Below, in pieces: positions 37,679-45,476 of a stretch of 64,000 nt of DNA (position 1 is the stretch's first letter; every line of letters begins with the position of its first letter). Under the pieces are notes generated by a model. It ran no database searches. It had not been told where the DNA came from and was given only the letters and a program-made list of their open reading frames with translations. The position numbers and the translations under genes were made by a program. The DNA comes from a virus. The stretch covers positions 62,001 through 126,000 of the IMG/VR virus record IMGVR_UViG_3300028423_000861; one strand, 5' to 3'.

Positions 37679-38196
37679 GGGTGTGGATTCCTGGTTTTCT
37701 TTAACCTCGTTTTTTGTATCTCACTGCTATAAAACAGGCTCTTCGTTTTCCACAGCCATTCCCCATGGCATTTGTGATACACATATGCGTAACTTTCAGT
37801 TACAATTAAATCTGGACTTAACCTTACTCTTAAGTAACTAGATTTTTGGTGGCCTGGTTCACGTACAATTGGCATTTTTTCTTTTAAAGATGGATCTGGA
37901 CCAAGTAAAACCGGAACATTTACTGAATCAAGTTTTGAAAAAGATCTGCGCGTTCCATAATACCATCTTATTTCTTCTAATGAACAATTCCTGAGCTTAT
38001 CAAACTCACCTACAACTCTTGTCCAATCGTCAGTTCGATCTAGTCGCATCGACGTTATTTCTGGAGGTGTGACTACAGGATTTAATCTACCATCAAGCAA
38101 TGCATATAGCATGGTTCCGATAGTTAATGACCAGACCAAAATGCCAAGATAGATAGCATTTTTGAATCTGTTCAATTTTTTTTCATTCCATGCCAT
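37675..38196 (-). CDS. membrane-anchored protein, paralogue of 36646-37086
   Basis: 173 residues: N-terminal anchor (AIYLGILVWSLTIGTMLYALL), then SMRLDRTDDWTRVVGEFDKLRNCSLEEIRWYYG and AYVYHKCHGEWLWKTKSLFYSS, matching its paralogue. Overlaps the ClpP-like gene by 4 nt (ATGA-type). Confidence 0.7.
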   Translation of the reverse strand: MAWNEKKLNRFKNAIYLGILVWSLTIGTMLYALLDGRLNPVVTPPEITSMRLDRTDDWTRVVGEFDKLRNCSLEEIRWYYGTRRSFSKLDSVNVPVLLGPDPSLKEKMPIVREPGHQKSSYLRVRLSPDLIVTESYAYVYHKCHGEWLWKTKSLFYSSEIQKTRLKKTRNPHP

Positions 38197-38304
38197 GACA
38201 ATCTCCTTAATGAATATTTATTCATACTGGAGATTTTTTTATGTAGCATGTTAATAAAATTGTTACCCCTGATCGTATTCAAACCGACACTGGAAAAGTA
38301 ACTT

Positions 38305-38387
38305 TGGTGGGCACGGCGGGACTCGAACCCGCAAGCCGAAGCAGAAGATTTTAAGTCTCCCGTGTATACCAATTCCACCACGTGCCC
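38305..38387 (-). tRNA. tRNA-Leu(UAA)
   Basis: Class II with long variable arm, GGGCACG/CGUGCCC acceptor, loop CUUAAAA, A73 CCA. Confidence 0.94.
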
Positions 38388-38411
38388 AAATTTCTAAATT
38401 ATGTTATTTCG

Positions 38412-38564
38412 TCAAAGTCTACGCTTCATAAAATATCCCATACTGGTTATGCCAGCAAGATATGCCCTAAACAGTGCTTCTTCGGCATCGGTTTTTAATA
38501 GTTCAGCAAGTTCGTCTTGATTCTCGCGGAACCAGGCCTTCCAAGTTGTGTCGTCGTCAGTCAT
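38412..38564 (-). CDS. hypothetical helical protein, 50 aa
   Basis: MTDDDTTWKAWFRENQDELAEL...; overlaps the stop of the preceding gene. Unknown function. Confidence 0.5.
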   Translation of the reverse strand: MTDDDTTWKAWFRENQDELAELLKTDAEEALFRAYLAGITSMGYFMKRRL

Positions 38565-38820
38565 GTGTCGGATATACCCTTGTTATTTTCCAGTCACTGA
38601 ATTCGTGATATAAGTTGTGCTTAGATTTACACTGCTTCAATACTACTAGTATAGACTCAAAATCTTCTCCGGACAATATTGCCGGCACTTCGCGGCAATC
38701 CTGATAATGCAACATTTGAAAATGTCTTCCATCATCAGTATGAAAATTGATCACTGTTCGATCAATATTAAAATTAACATCTTCCAATGTCATGCCAATT
38801 AAATCAGAAACATGTGTCAT
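38557..38820 (-). CDS. hypothetical protein, 87 aa
   Basis: MTHVSDLIGMTLEDVNFNIDRTV..., beta-rich with two Cys. Operon with the 50-aa gene. Unknown function. Confidence 0.55.
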   Translation of the reverse strand: MTHVSDLIGMTLEDVNFNIDRTVINFHTDDGRHFQMLHYQDCREVPAILSGEDFESILVVLKQCKSKHNLYHEFSDWKITRVYPTHD

Positions 38821-38835
38821 TTTTTCACTTTAATT

Positions 38836-38922
38836 TGGTGCTAGCTGAAGGATTCGAACCTTCGACGGGCAATCGCCAACGGCTTACAAGACCGTTCCCT
38901 TCGTCCACTCGGGCAAGCTAGC
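38836..38922 (-). tRNA. tRNA-Thr(UGU) with long variable arm
   Basis: Acceptor GCUAGCU/AGCUAGC, loop CUUGUAA, class II variable arm GGC-GAUU-GCC, A73 CCA. Threonine tRNAs are normally class I; D-arm (CCCGAGUGGACGAAGGG) resembles class II tRNAs. G1-C72 and C2-G71 agree with known Thr identity. Confidence 0.88.
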
Positions 38923-38942
38923 ATATATATTCAAACAGTATT

Positions 38943-39030
38943 TACGACGGGACTCGAACCCGCACCTCCGGATTTCCAAAACGCTGCAATGCTGTTCCGG
39001 TGAACTACCACTTATTCTACGCGCCTACTG
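38943..39030 (-). tRNA. degenerate tRNA-like sequence
   Basis: Good T-arm GCGGG-UUCGAGU-CCCGU, but the acceptor does not pair and the centre folds as an extended CCGGA/UCCGG stem. Anticodon undetermined. Confidence 0.3.
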
Positions 39031-39054
39031 CTCGGTCCGCTCCTACGTCAAGTT

Positions 39055-39083
39055 CTTATAGCATCGTCTCCCTGTAGTGTCAA
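39055..39083 (-). promoter_or_regulatory. sigma70-type promoter inside the tRNA cluster
   Basis: TTGACA (39078-39083), 17 bp, TATAAG (39055-39060), reading into tRNA-like 38943 and tRNA-Thr(UGU). Confidence 0.7.
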
Positions 39084-39261
39084 CACTTCTGATCAGTTTT
39101 CACTTCGCTTTCGCATTGTGCCTGTCTGGCCCTTCCCCAGCTCACGGTTTTTATAGCTTTGCAACGTGTTACACAATGTTTCCGCTCCGTTTCCACATCA
39201 CCTCCGTGATGTCTTACAGTTTGGCTCAACTATCGCCCCGTGACGCGGTGGCTTGCGATTC

Positions 39262-39348
39262 TGGTGCTAACTGAAGGATTTGAACCTTCGATGGGCTTGT
39301 GCCAACGGCTTACGAAACCGTTCCCTTCGTCCGCTCGGGCAAGCTAGC
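39262..39348 (-). tRNA. tRNA-Thr(CGU) with long variable arm
   Basis: Acceptor GCUAGCU/AGUUAGC, loop UUCGUAA, variable arm GGC-ACAA-GCC, A73 CCA. Paralogue of the 38836 tRNA; the variable arm differs by one base from that of tRNA-Lys at 43668. Confidence 0.88.
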
Positions 39349-39354
39349 AATTTT

Positions 39355-39430
39355 TGGTGGAACCCCGCGGAATCGAACCGCAGTCTCCTGGGCTTCAACC
39401 AGGCGTGAGCACCAGCCTCACCAGAGTTCC
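39355..39430 (-). tRNA. tRNA-Phe(GAA)
   Basis: GGAACUC/GGGUUCC acceptor, loop UUGAAGC, A73 CCA. Confidence 0.92.
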
Positions 39431-39557
39431 AATTGTTCAAAATCTAGGTTCTCAACTATCAAGAACCTTTTATCTGTATGTTGATTGATAACAGCATTCA
39501 TTTTCTGTCTGTCATTACCCCCTGTCGCTCTACCAGTGATCTACAGAAGCGTTATTC

Positions 39558-39785
39558 TTACTCGCCTGGATCCTGGTCTCCTGGAAAATCCCAAGAAGGC
39601 AAATCTCCGATTTCTTTTAGTGTAACCGTTGCTTCATGAAGATCAATTACTTCAATTCCTGACTCATTATCAAAAATATCCGGACGATCTCGTCTTGCTG
39701 AACGTTCTGCATGTGCAGGATTTTCTGCAACAATTACAAACTGTTGATCATAATAATTTTCGGTTTGAACTAAAAATATTTTCAT
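39558..39785 (-). CDS. hypothetical protein, 75 aa
   Basis: MKIFLVQTENYYDQQFVIVAENPAHAERSAR...: beta-alpha-beta plan like several small early proteins here. Unknown function. Confidence 0.55.
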   Translation of the reverse strand: MKIFLVQTENYYDQQFVIVAENPAHAERSARRDRPDIFDNESGIEVIDLHEATVTLKEIGDLPSWDFPGDQDPGE

Positions 39786-39801
39786 CTTACACCTAAAATC
39801 T

Positions 39802-39877
39802 TGGTGGCCTATCATGGACTCGAACCATGTAACCCTTCCTTATGAGAGAAGTGCGTGAACCCTTTCGCCTATAGGCC
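39802..39877 (-). tRNA. tRNA-Met(CAU)
   Basis: GGCCUAU/AUAGGCC acceptor, loop CUCAUAA, A73 CCA. Could alternatively be a lysidine-modified Ile tRNA. Confidence 0.9.
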
Positions 39878-40013
39878 GTAAATCTTTACTATCAAAAATA
39901 CCTTTTCGTATCTTGTTTATTTCTTCTTCAGTAATAATGCAGATATTGTCCTTTACAGTAATCCATTTAGCAATATCTCGTTCTTGTATATAACCTTTTA
40001 CTTCAACATACAT
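39840..40013 (-). CDS. hypothetical protein ending inside tRNA-Met
   Basis: 57 residues, MYVEVKGYIQERDIAKWITV..., stop TAA within the anticodon loop of tRNA-Met(CAU). Codon use in the first 45 residues is normal. Unknown function. Confidence 0.45.
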   Translation of the reverse strand: MYVEVKGYIQERDIAKWITVKDNICIITEEEINKIRKGIFDSKDLRPIGERVHALLS

Positions 40014-40053
40014 TCCATTTGTTATAGAATGACATATTTTGTCATAATGTCAA

Positions 40054-40127
40054 TGGTGGAGCACCGGGGAATCGAACCCCGTGACGCCGATCTTGCAAGG
40101 ATCAGCCGTGACCCATCAACGTGCCCC
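40054..40127 (-). tRNA. tRNA-Ala(UGC)
   Basis: GGGGCAC/GUGCUCC acceptor, loop CUUGCAA, A73 CCA. Confidence 0.92.
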
Positions 40128-40267
40128 AAAAATCTTGTTAGGCAGTTTAACAACAACAATTCTGAATGCCTAGGTTGGGCGTGTTAAGAGCTCGTCCCCT
40201 TCTCACATACAGTATTTAACGTTTCGCTTTCAACGTTTGGGGATGCATGTTCACCCGCTGCCTATTT

Positions 40268-40337
40268 CTGCCCGCCTGGGATTCGAACCCATATTCATTT
40301 TTTCTAAGGCGCAGACCACGCTACCGGCCAGCAGATT
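40268..40337 (-). tRNA. degenerate tRNA, anticodon arm lost
   Basis: CUGCUGGCC/GGCGGGCAG end helix (one mismatch), D-arm and T-arm UUCGAAU present, but CUUAGAAAAAAUG in the centre cannot form an anticodon stem. Confidence 0.35.
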
Positions 40338-40343
40338 AACTTT

Positions 40344-40412
40344 GGTGGGCTGTCCAGGATTCGAACCCGTTTTCTAAAGACTCACGCTATTCCACTCATT
40401 GACTACGGGGTG
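40344..40412 (-). tRNA. degenerate tRNA, 3' half only
   Basis: T-arm CGGG-UUCGAAU-CCUG and GGACAGCCC-A-CCA end are present; no matching 5' acceptor strand. Centre CUUUAGAAAA resembles that of the preceding element. Confidence 0.3.
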
Positions 40413-40576
40413 TGTAGTATGTTGGACGTGTAGCAGCATAACCAATACCACAAAAACAGCCCGAAAAAATTTGATACTATCGCTTGCCTTACCGGTGTAT
40501 CAAACCGGCGCCAGTTTAAGGTACGGCGCTGCATACCACGTGCCTTTTCTCACGCTATCGTGGAGTTACCTATCAG

Positions 40577-40990
40577 TTAGTTGTATAGTTTATGAACCAT
40601 TTCTAACAATTCTTGGTTATCATCTATACATCCGGTATAAATTTCATCAACCTCACAGTCTGTGCAATCAAGACTGTCGATAATAAACTGTGCTGGAATT
40701 TTGCGATCATTACAAAACTCTTCGAATTCCGCAGTAGCAAGTTCGCCACCACTATCACTCACAACAACCAATTTTTTATTATCAACATCAAAAACGTTTG
40801 TTATGGTTCCTGATTCACAGTATTCATCTACATCTGGTTCCATGCAGATAGATTCAAATTGTTTGACCCATTCATTGAGTTGTTCATCATTCATGACAGC
40901 AACAACACTATCGCAACATTCAAGCAGCGATTCGGCTGTGCTATAATCATCAAAAACAAAATATTTAGAATAGCTTGGTTGGATTTTCAT
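40577..40990 (-). CDS. acidic hypothetical protein, 137 aa
   Basis: Asp/Glu-rich with eight Cys (ECCDSV, CEVDEIYTGC), MKIQPSYSKYFVFDDYSTAES start. Unknown function. Confidence 0.6.
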   Translation of the reverse strand: MKIQPSYSKYFVFDDYSTAESLLECCDSVVAVMNDEQLNEWVKQFESICMEPDVDEYCESGTITNVFDVDNKKLVVVSDSGGELATAEFEEFCNDRKIPAQFIIDSLDCTDCEVDEIYTGCIDDNQELLEMVHKLYN

Positions 40991-41020
40991 TCTATTACCA
41001 TGTTAAGTTAAAATTAATTT

Positions 41021-41087
41021 TGGCAGGGGGTAAAGGAGTCGAACCTTTTATGTTCTGATTTGGACCCAGCCCATTTGACAACCCCCC
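41021..41087 (-). tRNA. tRNA-Trp(CCA), compact
   Basis: 67 nt. GGGGGGU/ACCCCCU acceptor, minimal D-arm, loop GUCCAAA, T-loop UUCGACU, G73 CCA. Short but all decoding features are present. Confidence 0.75.
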
Positions 41088-41094
41088 TATATTC

Positions 41095-41168
41095 TGGCGA
41101 CCCATGGGAGAATCGAACTCCCGACCTCGGATAGACAATCCGGTATGATACCACTTCATCAATGGGCC
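41095..41168 (-). tRNA. tRNA-Asp(GUC)
   Basis: GGCCCAU/AUGGGUC acceptor, loop UUGUCUA, G73 CCA. Confidence 0.93.
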
Positions 41169-41174
41169 ATAATC

Positions 41175-41250
41175 TGGTCCTGCGCTGAGGAATCGAACCT
41201 CATCCTCCCGGGCCACAACCGAGCGTGACAACCTTTTTCACCTACGCAGG
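41175..41250 (-). tRNA. tRNA-His(GUG)
   Basis: CCUGCGU/GCGCAGG-type acceptor, loop UUGUGGC, A73 CCA. Confidence 0.9.
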
Positions 41251-41408
41251 ATATTCGTATAACCTGAAGACATCTGGATATTTTTTTATCCTCTCACTCG
41301 TCATTTAATAAAACATGCTTCTTTGAAAGGTGGACTCCATCATCAAGATAATTTACAATATCTTACCGCTACTGAAAACAGAGCCAAAGGTGATAAATTA
41401 ATTTAGCT

Positions 41409-41484
41409 TGGCGGTTTTATCTTGACTTGAACAAGAAACTCTGGTTTAGGAGACCAGTGTGATATCCAGTTTCACCATAAAACC
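41409..41484 (-). tRNA. tRNA-Arg(CCU)
   Basis: GGUUUUA/UAAAACC acceptor, loop CUCCUAA, T-arm UCUUG-UUCAAGU-CAAGA, G73 CCA. Confidence 0.9.
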
Positions 41485-41659
41485 AATCCAGTCGGACAGG
41501 ACATTTATTCTCGTGGTTCTTGTGGTGCTGTCCACTACCACCATCGGCTCCTGATACTTTTTACGGAGGTTGTGTCCCTCGGACAAATTTAACCACGGCG
41601 ATCTTTTAAAGTTGAGTATTTTATACTACAAATCTCTAAACGTAGATCGCACAACGTAT

Positions 41660-41734
41660 TGGCGCCCCTAGTAGGATTCGAACCCACAACACACGGTTTC
41701 GAAGACCGTTGCTCTTCCGTTGAGCTATAGAGGC
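41660..41734 (-). tRNA. tRNA-Arg(UCG)
   Basis: GCCUCUA/UAGGGGC acceptor, loop CUUCGAA, G73 CCA. Confidence 0.92.
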
Positions 41735-41741
41735 ATATATG

Positions 41742-41772
41742 GACCTCCGGGTTGGGTTCGAACCTTTAAAAG
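41742..41772 (-). pseudogene. 3' fragment of a split tRNA
   Basis: GGUUCGAAC-CCAAC-CCGGAGG-U-CCA: T-loop, 3' half of T-stem and acceptor of a tRNA. Its acceptor strand CCGGAGG pairs perfectly with CCUCCGG of the 5' fragment at 42488-42520, on the other side of the GIY-YIG gene. Confidence 0.6.
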
Positions 41773-42476
41773 TTGGATGCGCGACTAGGACTCGAACCTA
41801 GATTAGCTGGCTCAGAACCAGTTTTCCTACCATTAGAAGACCGCGCAGCATTTGTTTTGCAATTATCAAAATGCCATCTTTTCATGTTATTCGGAGACCC
41901 TTCTTTCTCGCAATGCGGACATGTTATCTTAGGTTTAGGCTTTCCTTTTGGCCAGCCACCTTCATTGGAATTAAGGGCATAATATTCTTTCATCACTTTA
42001 GAATGATTTTGTTTATATTTTTCGCTCTTCTCTCTTCCTTTAAGAGCTGCAGAACGCTTCTTTCTTTCTACATCAGGCATAGGGCCGATTAACTTACCTT
42101 TATTCCAAGGAGTGCGACTAGATGTCGCTATACCAATTTTTTCTTTTGCCTCTGGTGAATGTTGTCTTCCGAGAAACGCCGTTTTTGCTTTAACCGGATC
42201 CCAACCGCCATTGCCACCAACACAAAGGTTGTAATTGGTTTCTTGCAGCACAAATTCTTCAGTTACTAATTCAGCTTCTTTAGCATTCATGTCATCTTCA
42301 TTATCAAATATGTGTAGTATTTCCTTTTGAAAATTCTCTATACCATATTTGTTAATTGCGCGTTGAATCAATAATCCTGATCCTAAATATCCGTCATCTA
42401 AATTTGAAGTTTTATGCTTACCAATATAAATCATATTGGTAATTTGGTTAGTAATTTTATAAACAGTGTGAAACAT
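41766..42476 (-). CDS. GIY-YIG homing endonuclease inside a split tRNA
   Basis: 236 residues from ATG 42476. FHTVYKITNQITNMIYIGKHKT is the GIY-YIG core, with NKYGIENFQKEIL and NAKEAELVTEEFV supplying Arg/Glu, and NUMOD-like repeats afterwards plus a CPHCEKEGS..H zinc site. The last 30 codons translate straight through tRNA-Gln(CUG), so the ancestral stop seems lost. Tail residues are probably not part of the fold. Flanking tRNA halves mark the insertion. Confidence 0.88.
   Translation of the reverse strand: MFHTVYKITNQITNMIYIGKHKTSNLDDGYLGSGLLIQRAINKYGIENFQKEILHIFDNEDDMNAKEAELVTEEFVLQETNYNLCVGGNGGWDPVKAKTAFLGRQHSPEAKEKIGIATSSRTPWNKGKLIGPMPDVERKKRSAALKGREKSEKYKQNHSKVMKEYYALNSNEGGWPKGKPKPKITCPHCEKEGSPNNMKRWHFDNCKTNAARSSNGRKTGSEPANLGSSPSRASNF
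41774..41847 (-). tRNA. tRNA-Gln(CUG)
   Basis: UGCGCGG/UCGCGCA acceptor, loop UUCUGAG, U73 CCA. Lies within the 3' end of the GIY-YIG reading frame. Confidence 0.9.
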
Positions 42477-42487
42477 ATTCTTATTTA

Positions 42488-42520
42488 TCAGACGTCCAAC
42501 CAATTAGACCGCCGGAGGAT
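42488..42520 (-). pseudogene. 5' fragment of a split tRNA
   Basis: CCUCCGG acceptor strand followed by a complete D-arm (GUCU-AAUUGGUU-GGAC), then the sequence leaves the tRNA at the anticodon stem and enters the endonuclease leader. Complement of the 3' fragment at 41742-41772. Confidence 0.6.
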
Positions 42521-42525
42521 TATTC

Positions 42526-42600
42526 TGGTGCTCCCAAGAGGAATCGAACCTCTAACTGATCCGTACCAAGGATCTGTGTTCCCGTTATCACCATAGGAGC
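42526..42600 (-). tRNA. tRNA-Thr(GGU)
   Basis: GCUCCUA/UGGGAGC acceptor, loop UUGGUAC, A73 CCA; ordinary class I body, unlike the other two Thr tRNAs. Confidence 0.92.
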
Positions 42601-42602
42601 AA

Positions 42603-42685
42603 TGGAGCGGATAGGCGGAATCGAACCGCTTGCTCACAGCTTGGAAGGCTGCTGATAACACCAGTTACCATGAAGCTCTACCCGC
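42603..42685 (-). tRNA. tRNA-Gly(UCC) with enlarged D domain
   Basis: GCGGGUA/UAUCCGC acceptor, loop CUUCCAA, U73 CCA; the D region is extended and contains an extra GUAAC/GUUAU hairpin. Confidence 0.75.
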
Positions 42686-42949
42686 TCAGTTATAAATGTA
42701 GACAATACGAGATGTATAACCAAACTCATTGTCTAGTATTCTTTGCATGAGTTCTGCTTTTTGTGTTGCAGCTTGCTCTGTTCTAGCATCAACATAATCT
42801 CGCCCTAGCGAGAAGCTCTTAAGCAGCCTCTGACGTAATTTAGTTAGTATTTGATCACTGTAACTACGACGGACTTCATATCTTATACGATACTTTTCGT
42901 TCTCGCCCTGTGCGTATATAATAAAATCTGTATCTGCTGTAACAACCAT
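42686..42949 (-). CDS. hypothetical protein, 87 aa
   Basis: MVVTADTDFIIYAQGENEKYRIRYEVRRSY...; its stop touches the 5' end of tRNA-Gly(UCC). Beta-helix plan, unknown function. Confidence 0.55.
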   Translation of the reverse strand: MVVTADTDFIIYAQGENEKYRIRYEVRRSYSDQILTKLRQRLLKSFSLGRDYVDARTEQAATQKAELMQRILDNEFGYTSRIVYIYN

Positions 42950-42951
42950 GA

Positions 42952-43431
42952 TTATCTGCTTACATAAAAGCCCGCACCGCCCCAGGATGTGCCACTAACT
43001 TTACCGTAAAATACTCGAACACCATCGCTGGTCATGAAAGAATGACTGTCTGTGACGTCTATTTGTCCATCCGTATATACGCTTATTGTTTCTTCAAAAT
43101 CACTGATAATATCACGACGTGTGCTGAGATCAATATCTGATCCGATCTTGAGAAAAGCAATATAACGACGATCGAATTGTCCTTGAGGAATGTCGATATT
43201 GTATTCTGGTTCGATCATGCTATAGCTACGAGCGATGAATTTTCCAGTATCCGGGCCACTTGGACGTTCTTTATAGCCGGCTCCAGCTTCGCTTTCCCAA
43301 GTTCGAGCAACGTCCGCCGTTACTCTCATTAAACGACTTTCAAGACTGTCAAAGTTCATGTCGATTTCTTGTATATTATTCACAGCCTCAATCAATGACA
43401 TGATCTCTCTCATCTCTCGCCCATCTGACAT
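42952..43431 (-). CDS. hypothetical protein, 159 aa
   Basis: ATG 43431 follows GGAG. Acidic alpha/beta protein with DIDLSTRRDIISDFEETISVYTDGQIDV. Late-promoter box TATAAATA at 43455-43462. No family recognised. Confidence 0.6.
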   Translation of the reverse strand: MSDGREMREIMSLIEAVNNIQEIDMNFDSLESRLMRVTADVARTWESEAGAGYKERPSGPDTGKFIARSYSMIEPEYNIDIPQGQFDRRYIAFLKIGSDIDLSTRRDIISDFEETISVYTDGQIDVTDSHSFMTSDGVRVFYGKVSGTSWGGAGFYVSR

Positions 43432-43454
43432 TATCAATACTCCTACATTATCAG

Positions 43455-43462
43455 TATTTATA
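43455..43462 (-). promoter_or_regulatory. T4-like late promoter box
   Basis: TATAAATA between tRNA-Lys(UUU) and the 43431 start. Confidence 0.55.
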
Positions 43463-43476
43463 TGTCAACATAATAA

Positions 43477-43551
43477 TGGAGGACCGTCTGGGGTTCGAAC
43501 CCAGGACACGAGGATTAAAAGTCCCCTGCTCTACCACTGAGCTAACGGTCC
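43477..43551 (-). tRNA. tRNA-Lys(UUU)
   Basis: GGACCGU/ACGGUCC acceptor, loop CUUUUAA, U73 CCA, class I body. Confidence 0.94.
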
Positions 43552-43569
43552 ACCGTTGTTTCATGATAT

Positions 43570-43647
43570 TGGTAGACCGGGTGGGGTTCGAACCCACGTT
43601 GACAGGGATTAAGAGTCCCTCGCTAAACCAAACTCAGCTACCGGTCC
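43570..43647 (-). tRNA. tRNA-Lys(CUU)
   Basis: GGACCGG/CCGGUCU acceptor, loop CUCUUAA, A73 CCA. Confidence 0.93.
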
Positions 43648-43667
43648 ACGAATATCACGAAAGTATA

Positions 43668-43755
43668 TGGAGGACCGGGTGGGATTCGAACCCACGATGG
43701 GCTTGCGCCACTGGATTAAAAGTCCAGTCTCTTCGACCGCTCGAGTCACCGGTCC
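43668..43755 (-). tRNA. tRNA-Lys(UUU) with long variable arm
   Basis: GGACCGG/CCGGUCC acceptor, loop CUUUUAA in a perfect 6-bp stem, class II variable arm GGC-GCAA-GCC, U73 CCA. Lysine tRNAs are normally class I. Confidence 0.88.
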
Positions 43756-43861
43756 AGGTGAAATGCAACTATATTGTCATCCCATCCTGGACCGCTGCGT
43801 TGTCCAGGACAGTTAGGTTTTCTTGGCCTTGCGTTTCATTGCTCTGTCCTTTCTGTTTCAA

Positions 43862-44578
43862 TTAGAGCTGAACCTTACTGGTTCGATTAATCATAAAAGC
43901 GGCTTCGCCGTTTTCTTCAAGTAGTTTGCCCATGTCTTCAAATGTGATATAGCAATCTCCATCTATACCCCATGTTCGACCCCATGAATTGCGCAATGTA
44001 AAGTATCCTTTCTTTACATTCACCGCGCGGGCCAGGAGTGCATGGCCTCCCATAATACTTCCAGATGGTTGGATAAATCCATTTTCATCTGGCTTATACA
44101 TTCCTTCATACCATCTAACACCCAACACTGCTGGACCGTTGTAACCTACACCCAAAACTAGATCTTCAAGTCCAAATGCCCAGCGATATGATTTAAAGAA
44201 CCCAATCTTTTTCATAACTTTGATCCCAGCCAGAACACTTGTTCCTTCATACTGTGGATCTCCGCCTGGATAAACGCCACCTGGCCACGGGTCTATTTTT
44301 TGAGCTTCATGGTATACATTTTCAACCAAATAGTCAAATGTTAAACCTTTAAATTCAGCTGGTCTTGACGCTGCCTCATGTCCAAGTGCAAATCCAACAC
44401 ATGCGCCCTCGCGGCCTTGGTCAAACCATTCATTGCAACGCCAGGTATATGATCTTGGAAACTTATCAGAAACAAGTTCACTAATTGGATATTCACGGCT
44501 TCTTTCATCGAAGTTTTCTAGTCTTGTCAGTCGTGAATCCTGTGTTACGGTGCCATTTTTTAATTTTACGGATGTCAT
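43862..44578 (-). CDS. papain-like cysteine protease (C1 family)
   Basis: 238 residues. Active-site Cys in QGREGACVGFALGHEA, His in MGGHALLARAV and Asn in LRNSWGRTWG, all in C1A order, with YITFEDM near the end. ATG 44578 is used; the longer frame upstream crosses two tRNAs and is rejected. No signal peptide, so probably cytoplasmic or virion-associated. It may process phage or host proteins; proteases of this kind are rare in tRNA clusters. Confidence 0.85.
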   Translation of the reverse strand: MTSVKLKNGTVTQDSRLTRLENFDERSREYPISELVSDKFPRSYTWRCNEWFDQGREGACVGFALGHEAASRPAEFKGLTFDYLVENVYHEAQKIDPWPGGVYPGGDPQYEGTSVLAGIKVMKKIGFFKSYRWAFGLEDLVLGVGYNGPAVLGVRWYEGMYKPDENGFIQPSGSIMGGHALLARAVNVKKGYFTLRNSWGRTWGIDGDCYITFEDMGKLLEENGEAAFMINRTSKVQL

Positions 44579-44606
44579 ATCAAATCTCCCTTTACGGAGA
44601 TATTTA

Positions 44607-44682
44607 TGGTCAGGGTGGAGGGTCTCGAACCCCCGTTCTCCTGGCTCCAAACCAGGCGACTTACCAACTAGCCCACACCCTG
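44607..44682 (-). tRNA. tRNA-Pro(UGG), second copy
   Basis: CAGGGUG/CACCCUG acceptor, loop UUUGGAG, A73 CCA. Confidence 0.93.
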
Positions 44683-44766
44683 AAAAACTGGAGCAAAGAT
44701 TCGGACTGTTTACCGCCAGACAATTCTGATTAATACTCTTTGCCAATATTATCTGGATATTATATT

Positions 44767-44842
44767 TGGTAGGCGGTGGCGGAATTGAACCCCAAACCGA
44801 CGCGATCTTGTAAGGATCGCCGACTACACCATAGCTGCCGCC
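44767..44842 (-). tRNA. tRNA-Val(UAC), second copy
   Basis: GGCGGCA/ACCGCCU acceptor (one weak pair), loop CUUACAA, A73 CCA. Confidence 0.88.
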
Positions 44843-44852
44843 TATAAAAACT

Positions 44853-44928
44853 TGGTCTGGATGGCTGGATTCGAACCAGCGTTCAATCCTTCCGAGGGAT
44901 TGCGATGCGTCCACTCTCTTACACCCAG
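44853..44928 (-). tRNA. tRNA-Pro(CGG)
   Basis: CUGGGUG/CAUCCAG acceptor, anticodon arm AAUCC-CUCGGAA-GGAUU, A73 CCA. Confidence 0.9.
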
Positions 44929-44933
44929 TAATA

Positions 44934-45010
44934 TGGTGGGCCTCCTTGGATTCGAACCAAGACTCTCAACCGTTATGAGCGGCGCGTGTTAACCGTTACA
45001 CCAGAAGCCC
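44934..45010 (-). tRNA. tRNA-Met(CAU) or Ile(k2CAU)
   Basis: GGGCUUC/GAGGCCC acceptor, loop CUCAUAA, A73 CCA. Confidence 0.9.
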
Positions 45011-45024
45011 GAAAACATTCATAT

Positions 45025-45099
45025 TGGATCTCCCTGCTGGATTCGAACCCGCAACTCCGGAACCAAACTCCGACGTCCTGCCAATTAGACCAAGGGAGA
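45025..45099 (-). tRNA. tRNA-Gln(UUG)
   Basis: UCUCCCU/AGGGAGA acceptor, loop GUUUGGU, U73 CCA. Confidence 0.9.
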
Positions 45100-45193
45100 A
45101 CAAATTATTAACATAGCTAGCCCCTCCACTCCTTCCGGCACCCCGTGTGCGCTGCTATGTTGAACGACTTTCTCGTTCTTAACCACGGATCTT

Positions 45194-45281
45194 TGGTTGG
45201 GGAGGTGGGATTCGAACCCACTCACCGTTTCCGGAACGGGGTTACAGCCCGCCGCAGCTCTCCAAACTCTACCGCTCCCCA
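45194..45281 (-). tRNA. tRNA-Tyr(GUA)
   Basis: Class II, UGGGGAG/CUCCCCA acceptor, loop CUGUAAC, long variable arm, A73 CCA. Confidence 0.93.
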
Positions 45282-45393
45282 ATGAAACTTTATATTTGAC
45301 TTTTGGTGGAGATAGGGAAGGCGTGTAGTCTCTCCTAGGCGGCCCCAACTGGCCCCGCAGTTATACACTCTGCGCATATCCCCATACTTGATT

Positions 45394-45470
45394 TGGTATC
45401 CGAGGTGAGATTCGAACTCACACTGTATAGGTTCTAAGCCTACTGCCTCTGCCAGTTGGGCTACTCGGAC
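45394..45470 (-). tRNA. tRNA-Leu(UAG) with short variable arm
   Basis: GUCCGAG/CUCGGAU acceptor, anticodon arm GUAGG-CUUAGAA-CCUAU, variable loop ACAGU only, A73 CCA. The other Leu(UAG), at 3569, is a normal class II tRNA. Confidence 0.88.
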
Positions 45471-45476
45471 ACATAT

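Noticed and set aside
41766-42520. Group I intron in the split tRNA
   Set aside because: The sequence between the tRNA 5' half and the endonuclease start is only about a dozen nucleotides, and the 3' side holds just tRNA-Gln. There is no room for an intron core.
43862-44914. Extended start for the papain-like protease (350 aa)
   Set aside because: The extra 112 residues are translations of tRNA-Pro(UGG) and tRNA-Val(UAC); ATG 44578 gives a normal catalytic domain.
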